Assembly: GCF_013522725.1 (NCBI RefSeq) | Contig: NZ_JAAMRF010000003.1 | Span: 372,001 to 436,000, forward strand | DNA: 64,000 nt | Source: Stutzerimonas azotifigens | Lineage (GTDB): Bacteria > Pseudomonadota > Gammaproteobacteria > Pseudomonadales > Pseudomonadaceae | Direction of reading: 5' to 3' | In this document: positions 7,495-16,497 of the stretch, piece after piece | Numbering within the stretch: the first letter of the stretch is position 1 | Layout of the letters: each line of letters starts with the position of its first letter | Translations under genes and position numbers: made by a program | Notes under the pieces: model-generated | What the model was told of the DNA's origin: nothing | The model's database searches: none | What the model saw: the letters and a program-made list of their open reading frames with translations, nothing else

Positions 7495-9555
7495 ATGAAC
7501 ACATTGTTGATGCCAGGTATGCGAGCGTTGGAACGCTTCAGCTTTGCCCGCAAATTTCAGATGCTGGCGCTGATCTTCGTGCTGCCGCTCGGCTACGCGC
7601 TGTGGGTGATCGGGCAGGGCTACGTGGAAAAGCTCGGCTCGGTCGACGGGGAGCTGTCGGGGGTGCGTCAGCTGCAAGCGCTCGACGCGGTTGAGGAAAT
7701 GCTCGTTGCCCAGCGCAACCTGACCGCGCGCTGGAAGGCCACCGAACGCACTCGCGAAGTGAGCGAGGAAAGCAAGGCGCTGATGGTCAGGCTGCAGGCC
7801 AGCGAGGCGGGCCTGGACGAAGGGCTGCAACGGCTGCAGCGCCGCCTGGCCGACGAGGCGGCCAGCGGCGACGTGCGGGCAAGCCTGGAGGAGCTGGTCG
7901 CCGAGCGCGAAGGCCTGCGTGCCGCGCAGCTGGCGAGCGTCGGCTGGTGGCCGGACGCCTATGATCGTTTCGCTCACAGCCTGCAGCTGCTCGGCACCTT
8001 GCGCGAGCAGATCGGCACCGAGAGCGGACTGATCTTCGACCCCTGGCTCGAAACCTACCTCCTGATGCAGCTAGGCACCCAGGATGCGCCGCGGCTGGTG
8101 CAACAGCTCGGCGTTCTGGCCAGCGTCGGGCAGGGCGCGGTGGTGTCGGGCAATTTCACCCTGCAAAGCCGCCTGCAATTGCGCGAGATTCGCAGCGCTA
8201 CCGGCGAATTGCGCGTACAGCTCGGCAAGTATGCGCAGAACCTCGAAGGCAGGCTGCCGCCGACGCTGGCAGCATGGAACGGCACCTACGACCAGACCCT
8301 GAAGGGGCTCGACGCCTGGCTCGTGGAGCTGGACCGGAAAATGTACGCCGACGGCCCCATCACCCTTGAGCTCGCCGCCTTCGAACAGGGCATGGACGCT
8401 GCGCTGGCCCAGGCGGGCGCGCTGCAACGAACCACCCTGGAGGCGCTCGCCGCCCGGCTCGGTGAATACCGCGCGCAGTCGGTGCAGGCCTTGACCATCA
8501 CCTTCGGTGCCTTCGGCGTGCTGGTACTGCTGGCGCTCTACACGCTGCTCTGCCTGCAGGCCTCGATTCAGGCCAGCGCGGCGCGCATCACCCGAATGGC
8601 GCAATCGCTACGCGACGGCGATCTGCGCAGTCAGGTGGAGGTCCACGGGCAGGACGAACTGGCCGCCATCGGCGCCGCCCTGAATCAGGCCGTCGCCCAG
8701 CTGCGTGATTCATTGCAGGGCGTCAACCAGCAGAGCGCGGGGCTTGGCGGCACCGTCGCGGTGCTGACCGACCAGGCGCAGTCGTCGCTGCGCTCGGTCG
8801 AGGCGCAGCAGTTGCAGGTGAGCCAGATCGCCACGGCGGCTACCGAGATGGCCGCTACCGCCCAGGGCATCGCCGAAAGCTGCGAGCTGGCTGCCCAGGA
8901 TGCCACCCAGACCCGGCAGGTGGCCGAGCAGAGCAACCAGCGCAGCCAGCAGACCACCGCCAGCATGCGCCAGCTCACCGGACGCCTGGCCGATACGTCC
9001 GAGGCGTTGAATCACCTGCGCGAGCAGGCCCAGCAGATCAATCAGGTGGTCGACGTGATCAAGGGCATCGCCGAGCAGACCAACCTGCTGGCGCTCAATG
9101 CCGCAATCGAAGCGGCGCGCGCCGGCGAACAGGGCCGAGGCTTCGCCGTGGTCGCCGACGAGGTACGCAGTCTGTCGCAACGCACCCAGGCCTCGACGGC
9201 GCAGATCAGCGGCACGGTCGAGGGGCTGCAGCGCGTGGTGGTACAGGCGGTCGACCTGATGCAGGCCGCCTGCGCCCAGGCCGAAGTCGATGCAGGGGCG
9301 GTCACCGAGCTTGGCGATCACCTGGGCGGTATCGCCGGGGCGGTACAGCGGGTCAGTGACATGATCGCCCAGATCGCCACGGCAGTTGAGGAGCAGGCAG
9401 CGACGGCCGACGAGGTCAGCGGCAACATCCAGCGTGTCGACCAGGCGGCCGCCAGCCTGCTGCAGAGCGCCCAGGCGGTGCATGGCGTCGCCGACCGCCT
9501 GAGCGAGGGCAGCCGCGAGCTGGCGCACAACACCGCTCGTTTTCGCCTGGACTGA
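7495..9555 (+). CDS. Methyl-accepting chemotaxis protein
   Basis: 686 residues in classic receptor layout: a cytoplasmic start, TM1 (about 21-42), a large helical periplasmic sensor region (about 43-332) of the double four-helix-bundle size, TM2 (about 333-357), HAMP (about 358-412), and a coiled-coil signalling domain. The conserved hairpin tip that contacts CheA and CheW ([20 protein letters not shown]) lies near residue 525. No C-terminal CheR-binding pentapeptide is evident; it ends in NTARFRLD. The ATG at 7495 has a strong AAGGAG site 7-12 nt upstream, so the earlier in-frame start at 7342 is rejected. The ligand cannot be predicted. Confidence 0.93.
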   Translation: MNTLLMPGMRALERFSFARKFQMLALIFVLPLGYALWVIGQGYVEKLGSVDGELSGVRQLQALDAVEEMLVAQRNLTARWKATERTREVSEESKALMVRLQASEAGLDEGLQRLQRRLADEAASGDVRASLEELVAEREGLRAAQLASVGWWPDAYDRFAHSLQLLGTLREQIGTESGLIFDPWLETYLLMQLGTQDAPRLVQQLGVLASVGQGAVVSGNFTLQSRLQLREIRSATGELRVQLGKYAQNLEGRLPPTLAAWNGTYDQTLKGLDAWLVELDRKMYADGPITLELAAFEQGMDAALAQAGALQRTTLEALAARLGEYRAQSVQALTITFGAFGVLVLLALYTLLCLQASIQASAARITRMAQSLRDGDLRSQVEVHGQDELAAIGAALNQAVAQLRDSLQGVNQQSAGLGGTVAVLTDQAQSSLRSVEAQQLQVSQIATAATEMAATAQGIAESCELAAQDATQTRQVAEQSNQRSQQTTASMRQLTGRLADTSEALNHLREQAQQINQVVDVIKGIAEQTNLLALNAAIEAARAGEQGRGFAVVADEVRSLSQRTQASTAQISGTVEGLQRVVVQAVDLMQAACAQAEVDAGAVTELGDHLGGIAGAVQRVSDMIAQIATAVEEQAATADEVSGNIQRVDQAAASLLQSAQAVHGVADRLSEGSRELAHNTARFRLD

Positions 9556-9658
9556 GCTGGCGAGGCGCTGAAACACTCGGCCATGCTTTCGGTGATTTCG
9601 ACGGAGAACTCTGCTGCGCGCCCCAGTCCAAGCAGCGATGAGTAGACGGGAGACGAGC

Positions 9659-10150
9659 ATGCAAGCGTCCGGGCTGCGCCAGGGATGCGTCGATGGACTC
9701 TATTGGCTGCTGCTTTACGCGGGGTTCTGGGCGCTGTTCGCCGAAGGGGATGGCTGGTCGTTCGGCGTGCCCGCCGTACTCCTGGCCTGCGCGCTCAGCC
9801 TGTGGCTCGGCATCCGGCCCTGGCGGCTGCGGCTGAGCGTCTTGCCGGGCTTCGTCTGGTTCTTTCTCGTCAATATGTTCACCGGCGCCTGGGATGTCGC
9901 CCGGCGCGCCGCTCATCCCGGCTGCCCGTTGCAACCCGAATGGGTCGAATACCCATTGGCCGAGAGCTCCGAGCGGGTGCGGCTGCTGCTTTCGGCCCTG
10001 GTCGGTCTGTTGCCCGGGACCCTGGCGTCACGGATCGAAGGCTCGCGCATGCAGCTGCATGTACTCGATGGCGGGCAGCCCTGGCAGGCGACCGTGGCCG
10101 ATCTTGAAGCGCGCCTGATCCGCCTCGTCGACGCCAGGAGCGATCACTGA
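9659..10150 (+). CDS. mrpE: Mrp-type cation/proton antiporter subunit E
   Basis: 163 residues of the MrpE/PhaE/MnhE family. It has a few N-terminal membrane segments, the family region GFVWFFLVNMFTGAWDVARRA, then a soluble tail with LVGLLPGTLASRIEG and LHVLDGG. Subunit E is a small membrane component of the multi-subunit Na+(K+)/H+ antiporter and corresponds to MbhA in membrane-bound hydrogenases. The ATG at 9659 follows a GGGAG site and is preferred over 9638. It opens an eight-gene operon whose genes all overlap by a few nucleotides; the stop overlaps the next start (TGATG). Confidence 0.88.
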   Translation: MQASGLRQGCVDGLYWLLLYAGFWALFAEGDGWSFGVPAVLLACALSLWLGIRPWRLRLSVLPGFVWFFLVNMFTGAWDVARRAAHPGCPLQPEWVEYPLAESSERVRLLLSALVGLLPGTLASRIEGSRMQLHVLDGGQPWQATVADLEARLIRLVDARSDH

Positions 10151-10401
10151 TGGCGCTCTACGCGGTGCTCTTGCTGTTGACCATCTTCCTCGGACTGGTG
10201 CGCATCCTGCGCGGGCCTGGCCGTGTCGATCGGCTGCTGGCGGTGCAGCTGTTCGGCACCAGCGGCACCGCGCTGTTGCTGGTGCTCGCGCAGTGGCAGG
10301 ACGAGCCGGCCTATCGCGACGTGGCACTGGTACTCGCGCTGCTGGCGGCGATGGTCAGCGCCGCGCTGGTCCAGCTGCTGCGCCGGAGGGACCATGCCTG
10401 A
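10150..10401 (+). CDS. mrpF: Mrp-type antiporter subunit F
   Basis: 83 residues and three membrane helices, with the MrpF/MnhF pattern: short hydrophobic start, RILRGPGRVDRLLAVQLFG, an acidic link, a final helix and an RRRD tail. It is a small structural subunit of the antiporter complex (MbhB counterpart). Its ATG overlaps the mrpE stop by one nucleotide and its end overlaps mrpG by 8 nt, so it is translationally coupled on both sides. Confidence 0.85.
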   Translation: MALYAVLLLLTIFLGLVRILRGPGRVDRLLAVQLFGTSGTALLLVLAQWQDEPAYRDVALVLALLAAMVSAALVQLLRRRDHA

Positions 10402-10690
10402 GGCCCTGCTTTACTGGCTGAGCTGGCCGCTGCTGGTCGGCGGCCTGCTGTTCTTCGCCGCCGGCAGCCTCGGCCTGCTGCGCTTTCCCGATGTCTACAG
10501 CCGCCTGCATGCGTTGACCAAGGCCGACACCCTAGGCCTCGGTCTGGTGGTGGCCGGGCTTTCCTGCCGCGCCGACAGCCTGCTGGAGGTGGGCCAGATG
10601 CTGGTGATCTGGCTGTTGGTACTGGCCTCGGGGGCCACCGCCTGCCAGTTGCTGGCGCGCCAGGCGCGCGAGGAGCACGGCGATGACTGA
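10394..10690 (+). CDS. mrpG: Mrp-type antiporter subunit G
   Basis: 98 residues, three membrane helices. The signature GSLGLLRFPDVYSRLHALTKADTLG is the most conserved segment of MrpG/MnhG/MbhC. It is needed for assembly of the antiporter. The ATG at 10394 overlaps the end of mrpF and the end overlaps the next gene by 8 nt. Confidence 0.88.
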   Translation: MPEALLYWLSWPLLVGGLLFFAAGSLGLLRFPDVYSRLHALTKADTLGLGLVVAGLSCRADSLLEVGQMLVIWLLVLASGATACQLLARQAREEHGDD

Positions 10691-11594
10691 GTGGCTGCTC
10701 GATGCGGTACTCGCGCTGCTGCTGCTCGCTCTCGCCGGCGGTGCGCTGCATGCGCGTAATCGCTATGCCGGGGTGTTGCTGTTCATTGCCTTCGGCCTGG
10801 TCCTGGCGCTGATCTGGGCGAGGCTCGGCGCGCCGGATCTGGCACTGGCCGAGGCGGCCATCGGCGCCGGCCTGACCGGCGTGCTGCTGCTCGCGGCGCT
10901 GGCGCGTCAACCGGCCGGCTCCGGAGCCGAGGGCGTCTCGTTCGCCCGCCATCGGTTGGCCGCCGCTGCGGTGTTGGTGCCGCTGCTGATGATCCTTCTG
11001 CAGGGCCTCGACCCTTTGGCCGAACAACGCTCGCCGTTGCCTGAGCTGGCCACAGGTGCACTCGGCCAAAGCGGGGTCAGCCACCCGGTAACCGCAGTGC
11101 TGCTCAATTACCGTGCCTGGGACACCCTGCTCGAGCTGGCCGTGCTGCTGCTGGCGCTGCTCGGTGCTCGCCAACTCGGCCCTGCGCGTTTCGAGGTGGA
11201 GCGGCCCTGGCCGTTGCTGCGGGCCTGGAGCCGGTCGCTTGCGCCATTGTTGCTGCTCGCCGGCGGCTATCTGCTGTGGAGCGGCTCGAGCGCGCCCGGA
11301 GGCGCTTTCCAGGCCGGCTCGCTGCTGGCGGCCGGCGTGGTGCTGCTGCGTCTGGCCGGAGTTCTGCCGGCCCTGCGCTGGTCGTTCTGGCCACTGCGGC
11401 TGCTGGTGCTGCTGGGACTGCTGCTGTTCCTCGCGGTGGCGATCGCCTGCGCCTGGTTCGGCGCCGGTTGGCTGGTCTATCCGGACGGTTGGGCCAAACC
11501 CCTGATTCTGGTGATCGAGGTCGCCGCTACCTTGTCGATCGCCGCCAGCCTGAGCCTGCTGGTGGTCGGCGAAGCACGGGAGGCCAGCGCATGA
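10683..11594 (+). CDS. mrpB: Antiporter subunit: MbhD-type domain fused to MrpB-type domain
   Basis: 303 residues. The first about 80 residues match the MbhD/DUF4040 unit (LLFIAFGLVLALIWARLGAPDLALAEAAIGAGLTG), which in classical Mrp sits at the C-terminus of MrpA. The remainder looks like MrpB/MnhB (HPVTAVLLNYRAWDTLLELAVLLLALLG and a GGAFQAGSLLAAG motif). The large MrpA protein is thus absent and its C-terminal module is carried here. The operon order E-F-G-(MbhD/B)-C-D follows archaeal Mbh/Mbs clusters rather than Bacillus mrpABCDEFG. Confidence 0.82.
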   Translation: MTEWLLDAVLALLLLALAGGALHARNRYAGVLLFIAFGLVLALIWARLGAPDLALAEAAIGAGLTGVLLLAALARQPAGSGAEGVSFARHRLAAAAVLVPLLMILLQGLDPLAEQRSPLPELATGALGQSGVSHPVTAVLLNYRAWDTLLELAVLLLALLGARQLGPARFEVERPWPLLRAWSRSLAPLLLLAGGYLLWSGSSAPGGAFQAGSLLAAGVVLLRLAGVLPALRWSFWPLRLLVLLGLLLFLAVAIACAWFGAGWLVYPDGWAKPLILVIEVAATLSIAASLSLLVVGEAREASA

Positions 11595-11866
11595 GCACGA
11601 CGCTGTTCTGGCTGGCGGTGGGCGCGCTGCTCTGGCTGATCGGTCTGCACGGGCTTTTGACCCTGCGCGATGCGCTGCGGCGGATCATCGCGATCAACCT
11701 GATGGGCAGCGGCGTGTTCCTGGTAATGATCGCCCTGGCTGCGCGGGTAGTGCCCAGCGATCCGGTGCTGGTGGCACTGGTGGTCACCGGCCTGGTGGTG
11801 GCGGTCAGCGCCACCGCGCTGGCGCTGCGCCTGGCCGGTTCGGCCGAGCGCGGGAAATCGTCATGA
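11591..11866 (+). CDS. mrpC: Mrp-type antiporter subunit C (NuoK-like)
   Basis: 91 residues with three membrane helices, resembling MrpC/MnhC/NuoK: short loop LRDALRRIIAINLMGSGVFLVMIAL, then DPVLVALVVTGLVVAVSATALALRL, the segment that in NuoK carries the helix-3 proton-path region. It bridges antiporter subunits to the rest of the complex. The ATG at 11591 overlaps the previous stop by 4 nt, and the end overlaps the next gene by 4 nt. Confidence 0.85.
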   Translation: MSTTLFWLAVGALLWLIGLHGLLTLRDALRRIIAINLMGSGVFLVMIALAARVVPSDPVLVALVVTGLVVAVSATALALRLAGSAERGKSS

Positions 11867-13284
11867 ACCTCGCCCTGCTGAGCCTCACGCTGCCGCTGGT
11901 GGGCGCCTTGCTGCTGATCCTGCTGCGCCCGGCCGGCGGTCGTTGGGTCATCATGATCAACCTGGCCAGCACCCTGGCCGCGGCCGGTGCGCTGCATCAG
12001 GTGATGCAGACGGGGACTCAGTGGCTCGAACTGGGGGGCTGGCAGGCACCGCTGGCGATTCGCTTCCAGCTCAGCCCGCTGGCCGCGTTGCTCCTGCTGT
12101 TCACGGCCGGCCTGCACCTGCTGGTCGCGCTGTATGCGGCGCGCAGCCGACACGCCATCGGCGGCGAGGATTTCTGGCCGTTGTCCTGTCTCCTGCAGGC
12201 GGCGCTGGCCGCGCTGTGGCTGTCAGGCGACCTGTTCAACCTCTACGTGACCCTCGAGCTGCTCAGCCTGGCGGCGGTCGCGCTGGTCGCCCTGGCGGGC
12301 GCCAAGGCCTATCGACCGGCGCTGAACTACCTGCTGCTGTCGCTAGCCGGATCGCTGGCTTACCTGTTCGGCGTGGCGCTGCTCTACGGACGCTACGGCG
12401 TGCTCGACATCGCCCTGCTGTCCGAGCTCGCCGAGGCCGATGTCACGACCCGTCTGGCATTGCTGCTGATGAGCCTGGGGCTGATGCTCAAGGCGGCGCT
12501 CTGGCCCCTGCACCTGTGGCTCCCGCCCGCCCATGCCGGAGCGCCGGCGGCGGTCAGCGCGCTGCTGTCGGCACTGGTGGTCAAGGGGCCCTTGTACATC
12601 CTCTGGCTGCTGTGGAGCCGCATTGCGCCGGTCGAGCTGGCGCAGAGCGCCGGAGGGCTGTTCGCCGTGGCGGGCATCTTCGCGCTGCTCTGCGGCGGCT
12701 GGTCGGCGTTGCGCGCGCCGTACCTGAAGACGCTGGTGGCCTATTCCACCGTGGCGCAGCTGGGTTACGCACTGCTTGCCCTGGGCCTGCTGCTGCGCTG
12801 GCAGGAGCCGAGCCTGAGCGCGGCGCTGTGGCTGTTCGTGCTCGCCCACGGGCTGGCCAAGGTGTCGATGTTCCTGGCTGCCGGCGAGCTGCAGTACACC
12901 CTCGGCAGCAAGCGGGTCCGGGCGCTCAAAGGCGCCAGCCAGACGATGCCGCTGGCGCTGTTCGCCTTCGCCGTGGCCGGTGGTAGCCTGATCGGCCTGC
13001 CGCCGAGCGGTGGTTTCCTGGCCAAGTGGCTGCTGCTCCAGCCCCTGTTCCAGCAGCCCCAGCATTGGCCCTGGGCGATCGGTGTGCTGCTGGGCACGCT
13101 GGCGTCGGCGGCCTATGTGTTTCGCGTCGTCGCGCTCGGCTTCGACCGCGCCCGTCCGACGCCGGCGAGCTTTCACCCTGATCGCCTGGCGCAGTGGCTG
13201 GCGATGCTGCCGGCACTGCTGGTCTGGTGTCTGGCGTTGATCAGCAAGCCCTTGCTGCTGTGGATCGGAGGGGTGAGCCAATGA
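11863..13284 (+). CDS. mrpD: Mrp-type antiporter-like subunit D, first copy (NuoM/NuoN family)
   Basis: 473 residues, about 13-14 membrane helices, of the proton-conducting NADH:quinone oxidoreductase / Mrp subunit family. Visible hallmarks: LFNLYVTLELLSLAAVAL (acidic residue of helix 5), GLMLKAALWPLHLWLPPAHAGAPAAVSALLSALVVKGPLYIL (lysine of helix 7 and the following HAGAPAAVSA), and LVAYSTVAQLGYALLALGLL. It should form one ion-translocating channel. Overlapping starts place it as the fifth of the overlapping genes after mrpE. Likely the true MrpD; the two genes that follow are paralogues. Confidence 0.87.
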   Translation: MNLALLSLTLPLVGALLLILLRPAGGRWVIMINLASTLAAAGALHQVMQTGTQWLELGGWQAPLAIRFQLSPLAALLLLFTAGLHLLVALYAARSRHAIGGEDFWPLSCLLQAALAALWLSGDLFNLYVTLELLSLAAVALVALAGAKAYRPALNYLLLSLAGSLAYLFGVALLYGRYGVLDIALLSELAEADVTTRLALLLMSLGLMLKAALWPLHLWLPPAHAGAPAAVSALLSALVVKGPLYILWLLWSRIAPVELAQSAGGLFAVAGIFALLCGGWSALRAPYLKTLVAYSTVAQLGYALLALGLLLRWQEPSLSAALWLFVLAHGLAKVSMFLAAGELQYTLGSKRVRALKGASQTMPLALFAFAVAGGSLIGLPPSGGFLAKWLLLQPLFQQPQHWPWAIGVLLGTLASAAYVFRVVALGFDRARPTPASFHPDRLAQWLAMLPALLVWCLALISKPLLLWIGGVSQ

Positions 13285-14777
13285 CCTGGACCAACTGGTT
13301 GCCCCTGGCCATCGTGCTCAGCTCGTTGGTGCCCGGCCTGATCATCTTCTCGCTGCGTGAGGATCAGACCCGCCTGCGGGTGGCGCTCAACCTCGGCGGG
13401 GTGGTCGTCAAGCTGGCACTCGTCGTGGCGTTGATCGCCGGCGTCGACCGCGGCCTGCAGTTTCGCTTCGAACTGCCGTTCCTGCCCGGCGCGCCGCTGG
13501 TGCTGCAGGCCGACGCGCTGTCGTTGCTGTTCGTCGCGCTGTCGTCGGTGCTCTGGCTGGCGACCACCGTCTACGCCATCGGCTACCTGGAAGGCTCGCC
13601 CCTGCGTTCGCGCTTCTTCGGCTATTTCAGCCTCTGCGTCAGCGCCACCGTAGGCCTCGCGCTGGCCGGCAACCTGGTCAGCTTCCTGTTGTTCTACGAG
13701 CTGCTGACCCTGGCGACATTCCCGCTGGTGGTGCATCGCGGCACGCCTGAATCGCTACGGGCAGGGCGCGTGTATCTGGCCTACACGGTCGGTGGCGGCA
13801 CCCTGTTGCTGATGGGCGTGGCGCTGCTGCACGGGCTCGCGGGCAGTCCCGACTTCCAGCCCGGCGGCTATCTGCATGCGCAGGTCCAGGAACACGACCT
13901 GGCGCTGCGGGTGGGGTTCGTGCTGTTGATCGTCGGGCTCGGGGTCAAGGCGGCGCTGATCCCGCTGCACGGCTGGCTACCCCGGGCGATGGTCGCACCG
14001 GCGCCGGTCAGCGCGTTGCTGCACGCGGTGGCGGTGGTCAAGGCGGGCGCCTTCGGCATCGTCCGGGTGGTCTACGACGTCTACGGCGCGTCGGCGGCGG
14101 CCGAACTGGACCTGATGCAGCCGCTGCTGTGGCTGGCCGCGGCCACCATCCTCTACGGTTCGGTGCGCGCACTGCAGCAGCAGGAAATCAAGAAGCGCCT
14201 GGCCTATTCGACCATCAGCCAGGTCTCCTACATTACCCTGGGGGTGGCGCTGCTCGGGCCGATCGCGGCGGTGGGTGGCCTGGTTCATCTGGTCCACCAG
14301 GGGCTGATGAAGGTGACGCTGTTCTATTGCGCCGGCAACTTCGCCGAGACCCTGGGCGTGCATCGCATCCGTGAGATGGACGGCATCGGCCGGCGCATGC
14401 CGCTGACGATGACCGCGTTCAGCATCGGCGCGCTGGGAATGATCGGCATCCCGCCGATGGCCGGCTTCGTCAGCAAGTGGTATCTGGGCCTCGGCGCGCT
14501 GGAGGTCGGTCAGGATTGGGTGCTGCTGGTGCTGATCGGCTCGGCGCTGCTCAACGCCGGGTATTTCCTGCCGCTGCTGTGGCGCGGCTGGTTCGCCCCT
14601 CCGGCCGACTGGCATGAGAACAACTGGGCGAACGAGCGCTGGGAGACCCATTGGATGCTGCTGCTTCCGGCCGTGTTCACCGCGCTGCTGGCGTTGCTGG
14701 TCGGCCTGCTCGCGGGCACCGCGCTCAGCCCGCTCGGCTGGAGCCAGCTGATCGTCAACCGGGAGTTCGAGATATGA
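13281..14777 (+). CDS. Antiporter-like membrane subunit, second copy (NuoL/NuoM family)
   Basis: 498 residues with about 14 helices. It carries NLVSFLLFYELLTLATFPLVVHRG (helix 5 acidic position), GLGVKAALIPLHGWLPRAMVAPAPVSALLHAVAVVKAGAFGI (helix 7-8 Lys and His positions) and RLAYSTISQVSYITLGVAL. The HAVAVVKAG pattern is closer to NuoL/MrpA N-terminal domains than to the preceding gene. It may therefore stand in for the channel part of MrpA, whose C-terminal modules are split elsewhere in the operon. The ATG at 13281 overlaps the previous stop by 4 nt. Confidence 0.85.
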   Translation: MTWTNWLPLAIVLSSLVPGLIIFSLREDQTRLRVALNLGGVVVKLALVVALIAGVDRGLQFRFELPFLPGAPLVLQADALSLLFVALSSVLWLATTVYAIGYLEGSPLRSRFFGYFSLCVSATVGLALAGNLVSFLLFYELLTLATFPLVVHRGTPESLRAGRVYLAYTVGGGTLLLMGVALLHGLAGSPDFQPGGYLHAQVQEHDLALRVGFVLLIVGLGVKAALIPLHGWLPRAMVAPAPVSALLHAVAVVKAGAFGIVRVVYDVYGASAAAELDLMQPLLWLAAATILYGSVRALQQQEIKKRLAYSTISQVSYITLGVALLGPIAAVGGLVHLVHQGLMKVTLFYCAGNFAETLGVHRIREMDGIGRRMPLTMTAFSIGALGMIGIPPMAGFVSKWYLGLGALEVGQDWVLLVLIGSALLNAGYFLPLLWRGWFAPPADWHENNWANERWETHWMLLLPAVFTALLALLVGLLAGTALSPLGWSQLIVNREFEI

Positions 14778-16429
14778 GCGGCGCCTGGCTCTGGCTGCTG
14801 GTACCGGTGGCGCCGCTGCTGGCGATCGTCCTGCTGCTGGCGCTGCGCGAGCGGGTGATCGGCTGGCTCTGGCTGGCCTGCCTGCCGGCGCTGATGGCGC
14901 CCCTGTGGCCCGCCGAGGGGCTGGACCTGCCCTGGCTCTGGGCCGAGATGCGCTGGGGTGGCGACGATGCGCTGACCCGCGCCTGGCTTGGATTCAGTGC
15001 GCTGCTCTGGGGCTGCGCGGGCGCGTTCGCCGCCAGCAGCCTGGCCGAGGATCCGCGCCGGCTGCGTTTCTGGCTGTTCTGGCTGCTGGCGTTGTCGGGC
15101 AACCTGCTGTTGATCATCGCCGCCGATGCCTTGAGCTTCTACCTGGGCTTCAGCCTGATGAGCCTCTCGGCCTACGGGCTGGTGGTGCACCAAGGCGGGC
15201 CGCAGCCGCGGCGTGCCGGGCGGCTCTACCTGCAACTGGCCGTCTGCGGCGAAATGCTGCTGCTCGCCGCCCTGCTGCTGCGAACCTCGGGCGCGCAGGG
15301 CGCCTTTGGTTTCGAAAGCTGGGCGAGCGTGCCGATCGACGGGTTGACGCTGGTTCTGCTGCTGATCGGACTAGGGTTGAAGGCGGGCTTCTGGCCGCTT
15401 CACGTCTGGCTGCCGCTGGCCCATCCGGCCGCGCCGGCACCGGCCAGCGCCGTGCTCTCCGGCGCGATGATCAAGGCCGGCATCCTCGGGCTGTGGCGCT
15501 GTCTGCCCGAAGGCGATCCGCTGTTGCTGGAATGGGCCCCGGTGCTGCTGGCGGTCGGCCTGTTCGGCGCCTTCTATGCCGTGCTGCTGGGATTGTGCAG
15601 TCGCCAGGCCAAGGCGGTGCTGGCCTATTCGTCCGTCAGCCAGATGGGCTATTTCGTGATGATCCTCGCGCTGGCCTGGCGTGACCCGCAGAACCTGGCC
15701 GCGCTGGCCGGGGTGCTGGTGATCTTTGGTGCTCATCACGGGCTGGCCAAGGGCGCCTTGTTCCTCAGTGCGGGGCTCAGCCACAGCTACCGCCTGCCGC
15801 GGCTGGCCTGGTTGCTGCCGGCCATCCCGGCGCTGGCACTGATCGGTGCGCCGCTGACCAGTGGCGGGGCGGTCAAGACCGCGCTGAAATCGGCCTTCGC
15901 CGACGGCCATTTCGCCGCCTGGCAGGACGTGCTGAGCCTGGGCAGCCTCGCTACCGGCCTGCTGCTGCTGCGTGCGCTGTGGCTGATGAGACAAGACGCC
16001 GCCGCGCCGGAGGCGGGGCGAGCGCCCTTTCTCCAGCTGTTGCCCTGGGCGCTGCTTTGCCTGATGCCGCTGGTGCTACCCTGGCTGTGGCCGACCTTGC
16101 GCGCGGCGTTGTTCTACAGCTTCGGCCTGGCCGACACCTGGAAACTGCTCTGGCCGTTGCTCGGCGCGCTCCTACTCGCGGCGCTAGCGCTGCGCCTGGG
16201 CTGGTCGGTGCCGCGGATATTGCGCCGCCTGCCTGACCCGGCTTCATGGGCGTCGCTCAGGCTCAAGCGGCTGACCCAGCGGCCGCCGCTGGTGGTGCCG
16301 CGACCGACAGCGGCGCGTGAACGCTGGCGCGCCCGCGAGCGGCGCTGGAACCGCTTCTGGCGGCGAGGTGCGCTGGCGCTCAGCGCCTGGGTGGTCGCGG
16401 GGCTGCTCTGGCTGGGTTGGTTCTGGTGA
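14774..16429 (+). CDS. Antiporter-like membrane subunit, third copy, with basic C-terminal extension
   Basis: 551 residues. Helices about 1-12 follow the same antiporter-like pattern: DALSFYLGFSLMSLSAYGLVVHQGG, GLGLKAGFWPLHVWLPLAHPAAPAPASAVLSGAMIKAGILGL and AVLAYSSVSQMGYFVMILAL. After the last shared helix a long tail rich in Arg and Trp (about residues 480-535) leads to one final hydrophobic segment at the very C-terminus. The tail is unusual and could be a lateral amphipathic helix or docking arm. It ends the antiporter operon; the ATG at 14774 overlaps the previous stop by 4 nt. Confidence 0.82.
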   Translation: MSGAWLWLLVPVAPLLAIVLLLALRERVIGWLWLACLPALMAPLWPAEGLDLPWLWAEMRWGGDDALTRAWLGFSALLWGCAGAFAASSLAEDPRRLRFWLFWLLALSGNLLLIIAADALSFYLGFSLMSLSAYGLVVHQGGPQPRRAGRLYLQLAVCGEMLLLAALLLRTSGAQGAFGFESWASVPIDGLTLVLLLIGLGLKAGFWPLHVWLPLAHPAAPAPASAVLSGAMIKAGILGLWRCLPEGDPLLLEWAPVLLAVGLFGAFYAVLLGLCSRQAKAVLAYSSVSQMGYFVMILALAWRDPQNLAALAGVLVIFGAHHGLAKGALFLSAGLSHSYRLPRLAWLLPAIPALALIGAPLTSGGAVKTALKSAFADGHFAAWQDVLSLGSLATGLLLLRALWLMRQDAAAPEAGRAPFLQLLPWALLCLMPLVLPWLWPTLRAALFYSFGLADTWKLLWPLLGALLLAALALRLGWSVPRILRRLPDPASWASLRLKRLTQRPPLVVPRPTAARERWRARERRWNRFWRRGALALSAWVVAGLLWLGWFW

Positions 16430-16497
16430 GGCGCGACTGGACAGCCGGTGCCGCCGTCCACTAGCGTCTGCCGATCAGTAGCGAAGGAGCGACCCGC

